From contig NZ_LGKG01000124.1 in the NCBI RefSeq assembly GCF_001294335.1, forward strand, positions 1-64,000: DNA of 64,000 nt, in the 5' to 3' direction. The position numbers and the translations under genes are program-made. The notes below the pieces were generated by a model. That model ran no database searches and had not been told where the DNA came from. It worked only from the letters and a program-made list of their open reading frames with translations. Source of the stretch: Streptomyces chattanoogensis. GTDB lineage: Bacteria > Actinomycetota > Actinomycetes > Streptomycetales > Streptomycetaceae. Within the stretch, counting starts at the first letter, position 1, and each line of letters begins with the position of its first letter. Of this stretch, positions 60,375 through 64,000 are shown piece by piece.

Positions 60375-60515
60375 TACGAGCACGACAGACGCTACGAGCG
60401 CGGCAACACACGCAACCAGCCCGGCAGCAGAGGCAACCGGCGCGGCAACAGACGCAACGAGCGCGCAACAGGCACGACGAGCGCACAGCAGGCACGACGA
60501 GCACGAGTCCGAGCA
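60375..60515. repeat. degenerate direct repeats upstream of the DUF916-like gene
   Basis: Variants of ACGAGCGCGGCAACA and GGCACGACGAGC recur about eight times (GCTACGAGCGCGGCAACACA, CGGCGCGGCAACAGACGCAA, CGAGCGCGCAACAGGCACGA and others) without a fixed period. No hairpin or coding frame explains them. Confidence 0.55.
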
Positions 60516-60528
60516 CCAGGAGCCGCCG

Positions 60529-61551
60529 ATGCCGTTCCGTACTCGCGCAGCGGTCAGTGGTGCGGTCCTTGCGGCCGCCGCCGTACTGCTGTGCCCCGCC
60601 CCCGCCGGGGCCCGGCCCGCCGCACCGGGCTGGTCCGCCGCGCCCGCGCCCGGCGGCGGCGCCCGCCCCAGCCCGCAGGACCGCCCGTACTTCTATCTGG
60701 AGGGCGCGCCCGGAACCGTGCTGCGCGACCGGCTGTTCCTGAGCAACCCCTCCGGCCGGGCCGTCACCCTGCGGCTGCGCGGCTCCGGCACCGGCTCGTG
60801 GCTCGCGCTCGCCGCGAAGGAGGTGACGGTCCCGCCGCGCACGCGGGCCGGGGTGCCGTTCACGGTGACCGTGCCGCGGAACGTCACCCCCGGCAACCAC
60901 CCCGGCGCCCTCATCGCGACCGGCCGGGGCGGGCAGGCCCGGGTGCCGGTGTATCTCCGGGTGACCGGGCCGGCGCTGTCGGCGCTGACCGTCGAGGACG
61001 TGTCCGTGGGCGGGGGAGGGGGCGGCGCCGCGGGCGGGGGCGGTCCGGCGGTGATCCGGTATGCCCTGGTCAACAGAGGAAACACCGCGCTGCGGCCGAA
61101 GGTTGCACTGCGCGCCGAGGGGATCTTCGGCGAGGTGCTGCGGCGGGCCGCCCGCGCCCTGCCGGGTGAACTGCGGCCCGGTCAGCGCATGGAGCGCACC
61201 GAGAAATGGCCGGATCCGCCCGGCCTGGACGCGGTGGAGATACGGGTGACCGCGACGGCGGAGGGCGGGGCCCGCGGTGCCGCCTCGGCGACGTATACGG
61301 CGGTCCCGTGGGGCGGGGCCGCGGGCGTGGCGGCCGTCCTGGCGGCGGGGGCGGGCGGCTGGACCGTCGTACGGAGGCGGCGTACGGCACGGGAGACGGG
61401 CCCGACGGTTCCGCGTGACGGGAGTGGTACCGCTCAAGTGGCTCCCGGTGGAAGGGAATTGGCGATTACGGGATCGAGGGCGGGCGCGGGGCGGCGGGCG
61501 GAAACGGCCACGGGATCGGGATCGGTACCGGGATCAGGAGCGCGATCGTGA
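60529..61551 (+). CDS. DUF916/WxL-interacting-like secreted membrane protein
   Basis: 340 residues. Signal peptide (1-~30), then a beta-sandwich domain resembling the DUF916/WxL peptidoglycan-binding family (YFYLEGAPGTVLRDRLFLSN, RAVTLRLRGSGTGSWLALAA, TVTVPRNVTPGNHPGALIAT), a Gly-rich linker, a second domain (VIRYALVNRGNTALRPKVAL, PGQRMERTEKWPDPPGLDAV) and a C-terminal membrane helix (VPWGGAAGVAAVLAAGAGGW) with basic RRRR end and a disordered tail. It overlaps the next gene as GTGA. ATG at 60529 has AGGAG upstream. Confidence 0.75.
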   Translation: MPFRTRAAVSGAVLAAAAVLLCPAPAGARPAAPGWSAAPAPGGGARPSPQDRPYFYLEGAPGTVLRDRLFLSNPSGRAVTLRLRGSGTGSWLALAAKEVTVPPRTRAGVPFTVTVPRNVTPGNHPGALIATGRGGQARVPVYLRVTGPALSALTVEDVSVGGGGGGAAGGGGPAVIRYALVNRGNTALRPKVALRAEGIFGEVLRRAARALPGELRPGQRMERTEKWPDPPGLDAVEIRVTATAEGGARGAASATYTAVPWGGAAGVAAVLAAGAGGWTVVRRRRTARETGPTVPRDGSGTAQVAPGGRELAITGSRAGAGRRAETATGSGSVPGSGARS

Positions 61552-62681
61552 ACGGCGAGACGGCTACGACGACGGCCCCCACCACAACCACCCTCACCAC
61601 AGCCACAGCCACTAGACCCACCACACCCACCACACCCACCACACCCACCTCCGCGAGATGGGCCGCCGCCCTCGCGCTCTGTCTCGCCGCCCTCGTACCG
61701 GCCCTGCTCCCCGCCGCCTCCGCGTACGCCACCGCCGGCGGCCGCCCCTCCGTACAGGTCTCCGAGAAGGAGGCCGGCAAGGGCGGCACCATCACCGTGA
61801 CCGGCCGCGGCTGGCGGGCCGGAGCCCTGCTCACGCTGCTGATCTGCGGACAGAACATGATCGGCGGCACCAATGCCTGCGCCAACGGTGACGGACGCGC
61901 CGTCACCACCGACGCGCACGGCGCCTTCCGCAAGCGCCTCCCGGTCGCCGAACCGCCCAAGCCCTGCCCCTGTGTGGTGCATGTGGCGACGGTGACTGGT
62001 GCGCCGAAAGCCGCCGATGCCGCGTTCAAGGTGGCGGGCCACCCCGTGGCACCGCTGCCCAAGGAGAGCACCGGCGGACGGCTGACCGTCCTCGCGGCGC
62101 CCCGGCTGGCGGGCAGCAGCGGACTGCTGACCTGGTTCGGCGCGCCGCCGCAGCGCGAGCTGACCCTCACCGTCGGCAACGTCGGCGCGGCGCCGGCCCG
62201 GAACCCGGTCTTCCGGGTGGGCACCTCGCATGGGGTCTTCGCACCCGAGTGGGAGGACCAGCAGTGGCGCGGAACCCTTCCCGCCGGACAGAAAGCCGAG
62301 GTCAGGCTGCCGGTGGAGCTGGCCGCCGGGGCACACGGGGACTATCTGGTCTCGCTCGAGTACGGCGGCAAGATCCTGGTCGAGCAGCCGTGGGGGGTGG
62401 GCCGCCCGTGGGGCGTGACGCTGTTCTGGGTGCTGCTGTGCCTGGTGGTCCCGACGGCGGTGTTCCGTATCGGGATGGCGATCGTGGACCGGATCCGCCC
62501 GCGCCGCCCGGCCCCCGCCCCCGGCCGCCGACACGCCGCCCGGCCCGGCACACGACGTACCGCAGCACCAAGCGTGACCAGGAGCGCCGGCGACAGCGCC
62601 GGGCTGCCGTGGTTCACCCCGGACACCGCACCGTCCACCACCACATCAACCGAACGACCCACGTCGAAAGGTTCCGCGTGA
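61548..62681 (+). CDS. secreted single-pass membrane protein, surface cluster
   Basis: 377 residues. A Thr/Pro-rich N-terminus (residues ~7-35) precedes a signal/anchor helix (WAAALALCLAALVPALLPAA). The extracellular part has an Ig-like region (SVQVSEKEAGKGGTITVTGR, with four Cys at ~100-165: LICGQN, NACANGD, PCPCVV), then a second beta domain (LTVGNVGAAPARNPVFRVGT, LPVELAAGAHGDYLVSLEYG), and a C-terminal membrane helix (VTLFWVLLCLVVPTAVF) with a long basic tail. GTG at 61548 overlaps the preceding stop; its own stop overlaps the next start (GTGA). Confidence 0.72.
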   Translation: MNGETATTTAPTTTTLTTATATRPTTPTTPTTPTSARWAAALALCLAALVPALLPAASAYATAGGRPSVQVSEKEAGKGGTITVTGRGWRAGALLTLLICGQNMIGGTNACANGDGRAVTTDAHGAFRKRLPVAEPPKPCPCVVHVATVTGAPKAADAAFKVAGHPVAPLPKESTGGRLTVLAAPRLAGSSGLLTWFGAPPQRELTLTVGNVGAAPARNPVFRVGTSHGVFAPEWEDQQWRGTLPAGQKAEVRLPVELAAGAHGDYLVSLEYGGKILVEQPWGVGRPWGVTLFWVLLCLVVPTAVFRIGMAIVDRIRPRRPAPAPGRRHAARPGTRRTAAPSVTRSAGDSAGLPWFTPDTAPSTTTSTERPTSKGSA

Positions 62682-64000
62682 TGACGCTGATGAGGCTGAG
62701 GAGACAACGCAGGAGGGCGGGTGTGGCCTCGGCGGCCGCGCTGGCGCTCGCGGGTGCGGGTGTCCTGGCCGTGGCCGGGTCCGCCCAGGCGGCGGACGTG
62801 TCGTACAAGACGGAGTGTCTGCCGCCGCCGATATCCGGGCTGCCGCCGATCGAGGGCACCACGAAGGTGGCGGTCAGCGCGCCCGCGACCGCGAAGGTCG
62901 GGGACGAGATCACGGTGGTCTGGAAGACGGTCGAGGCGGCCTCCAAGAACCCCGACGTCCTCGATCTGGGGGAGAACACCGTCCAGCCGACCGGCACGGT
63001 CAAGGTGGCCGGGGCACAGACCGGCGAGCTGCCCGTGGAGGGGCCGCGGCAGAATCCGCCGATCCCCAAGGGCGCTCCGATGAAGCTGTCCGACATGACG
63101 GGCAAGCTGAAGCTGGAGAAGCCGGGGGAGGTCACGCTGACGCCGGGCTTCTACAACATCAACGTCAACAAGCCGATCTCCACGGACACCAAGTGCTCGC
63201 CCAAGGAGACGGTGCAGCCCGCGGTCACCATCAAGGTGACGGACGGCGGGGGCGACTCCGGCGGCACCACGAGCGGCGGTACGACCAGTGGCGGGACAAC
63301 CGGCGGCGGTACGACGAGTAGCGGTACGACCGGAGGTGATTCCACCAGCGGCGGCACGACCAGCGGCGGCACGACCTCCGGTACGGACACCGGCGGCACC
63401 ACCGGCGGCGGCTCGACCGGCGGTAGCGGCGGCGACCCCGACGGCACCGCGTACCAGGGCAAGGAGATCAAGGTCCCGTACGCCTGCAAGACCCCCATCG
63501 GGGACAAGAAGGCGACCTCGCCGGTGCAGATCGACGCCGTGAAGAAGGGCGGCAGCTACGACCTGACGGTGCAGTTCAAGAAGTCCGTCATGGACAGCCC
63601 GGCGGACATCCCCAAGGACTCGGTCAAGCCGTCGATGGACGTCAAGGTGGGCGGCGCGGACAAGGGAACGGTCAAGGTGGAGGGCCCGACCAACGCCGAA
63701 CCCATCAAGTCGGGTGACCCGATCGAGATCCCCGATCTCAAGGGCACGTACAAGCCGGGCGCCACGGGCAGGACGACGCTGACGCCGGGCGTGCTCACCG
63801 TCAACGCGCTGGGGACGACCACGACCTGCACCCCGGAGAAGGACCCCGGCCCCTCGCTCACGCTGGACACCTCGGCGCAGCCGGGCGGCACGTCGGGCGG
63901 TACGTCCGGTGGGGCGTCGGGTGGGTCGTCGGCCGGTTCGACGGGCGGCGCATCCGGGGGAACGGCCGGTGGCGCCGCCGGCAGCACCGGTGGCACCGGC
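62681..64000 (+). CDS. secreted two-domain surface protein, cut by window end
   Basis: At least 440 codons, still open at 64000. Signal peptide (ends AGSAQAAD), a first beta domain (SYKTECLPPPISGLPPIEGT, VAVSAPATAKVGDEITVVWK), a Gly/Thr/Ser linker (GGTTSGG units, about 63241-63440), then a second domain nearly the same as that of the 59643 protein (VPYACKTPIGDKKATSPVQI, VNALGTTTTCTPEKDPGPSL), and another Gly/Ser/Thr linker running off the window. ATG at 62681 or GTG at 62678 (in frame, overlapping the previous TGA). A C-terminal anchor may lie beyond the edge. Confidence 0.78.
   Translation, partial: MTLMRLRRQRRRAGVASAAALALAGAGVLAVAGSAQAADVSYKTECLPPPISGLPPIEGTTKVAVSAPATAKVGDEITVVWKTVEAASKNPDVLDLGENTVQPTGTVKVAGAQTGELPVEGPRQNPPIPKGAPMKLSDMTGKLKLEKPGEVTLTPGFYNINVNKPISTDTKCSPKETVQPAVTIKVTDGGGDSGGTTSGGTTSGGTTGGGTTSSGTTGGDSTSGGTTSGGTTSGTDTGGTTGGGSTGGSGGDPDGTAYQGKEIKVPYACKTPIGDKKATSPVQIDAVKKGGSYDLTVQFKKSVMDSPADIPKDSVKPSMDVKVGGADKGTVKVEGPTNAEPIKSGDPIEIPDLKGTYKPGATGRTTLTPGVLTVNALGTTTTCTPEKDPGPSLTLDTSAQPGGTSGGTSGGASGGSSAGSTGGASGGTAGGAAGSTGGTG

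Noticed and set aside
63241..63440. Possible minisatellite
   Set aside because: It is the coding sequence for a Gly/Thr/Ser linker of the surface protein.

Overview
The window is high-GC actinomycete chromosome, almost certainly Streptomyces: strong third-position GC bias, GTG and leaderless starts, two resuscitation-promoting-factor muralytic proteins, a WhiJ-type XRE/DUF397 locus, a SigI-type partner-switching set, and a leucyl tRNA with anticodon TAA that matches bldA. From memory, the gene order (rpf pair, eno, divIC, DUF501, ppx, ndh, cfa-like, ABC pair, bldA, thiolase, cbs, hut genes, sigI/arsI/prsI) follows the S. coelicolor SCO3102 to SCO3066 region read in descending order; I could not check this here. 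It is mostly core-chromosome DNA with small accessory insertions, and no insertion sequence, prophage or CRISPR array was seen.

Layout. 1-3.9 kb: end of a TPR protein (probably a Ser/Thr kinase), dienelactone hydrolase, SurA-like lipoprotein, MazG, SnoaL-like protein. 4.1-5.9 kb: two small proteins divergent from an XRE regulator and its DUF397 partner. 5.8-9.4 kb: MFS exporter divergent from a LysR regulator, then a cytochrome P450. 9.6-15.7 kb: two Rpf proteins (the second behind a ydaO-type c-di-AMP riboswitch), enolase, DivIC/FtsB-like protein, DUF501 and Ppx/GppA. 15.7-19.3 kb: a frameshifted Phd antitoxin relic, a type II NADH dehydrogenase behind two Rex-like palindromes, and a cyclopropane-fatty-acid-synthase-like enzyme. 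19.3-23.3 kb: MacB-type ABC transporter and bldA. 23.8-27.9 kb: two-gene wall-polymer glycosyltransferase operon. 28.5-36 kb: BI-1 membrane protein, small and hypothetical proteins, thiolase, SGNH hydrolase, cystathionine beta-synthase. 36.2-40.6 kb: NCS1 permease and an amidohydrolase/cysteine-dioxygenase-like operon facing a LacI regulator, with a large dyad between. 40.8-45.2 kb: sigma factor with a SnoaL-like tail, an aromatic-amino-acid-lyase homologue with an altered MIO triad, an RpiR regulator and a membrane protein. 45.2-49.8 kb: tightly coupled operon (membrane protein, winged-helix regulator, ABC ATPase, ABC permease, PLP decarboxylase-like enzyme) behind a double operator. 50.0-55.6 kb: histidine utilisation genes hutU, an M20 hydrolase, hutF and hutI. 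55.7-59.4 kb: an orphan protein and the sigI/arsI/prsI set. 59.6-64 kb: four secreted or membrane-anchored surface proteins, the last cut by the window end.

How the genes work together. The hut block takes urocanate to N-formylglutamate, and the M20 enzyme is a candidate for the last step to glutamate; a convincing HutH is not in the window. The Rpf proteins remodel peptidoglycan, and the c-di-AMP switch ties one of them to osmotic signalling. Ndh feeds NADH electrons to quinone and is a plausible Rex target. SigI, ArsI and PrsI form a sigma / antagonist / anti-sigma module. The terminal four-gene cluster looks like an actinobacterial counterpart of the WxL/DUF916 cell-surface complexes and is the best candidate for an undescribed system. 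All tta triplets (and taa on the opposite strand) that I checked lie out of frame, so the genes here do not appear to need bldA for translation.
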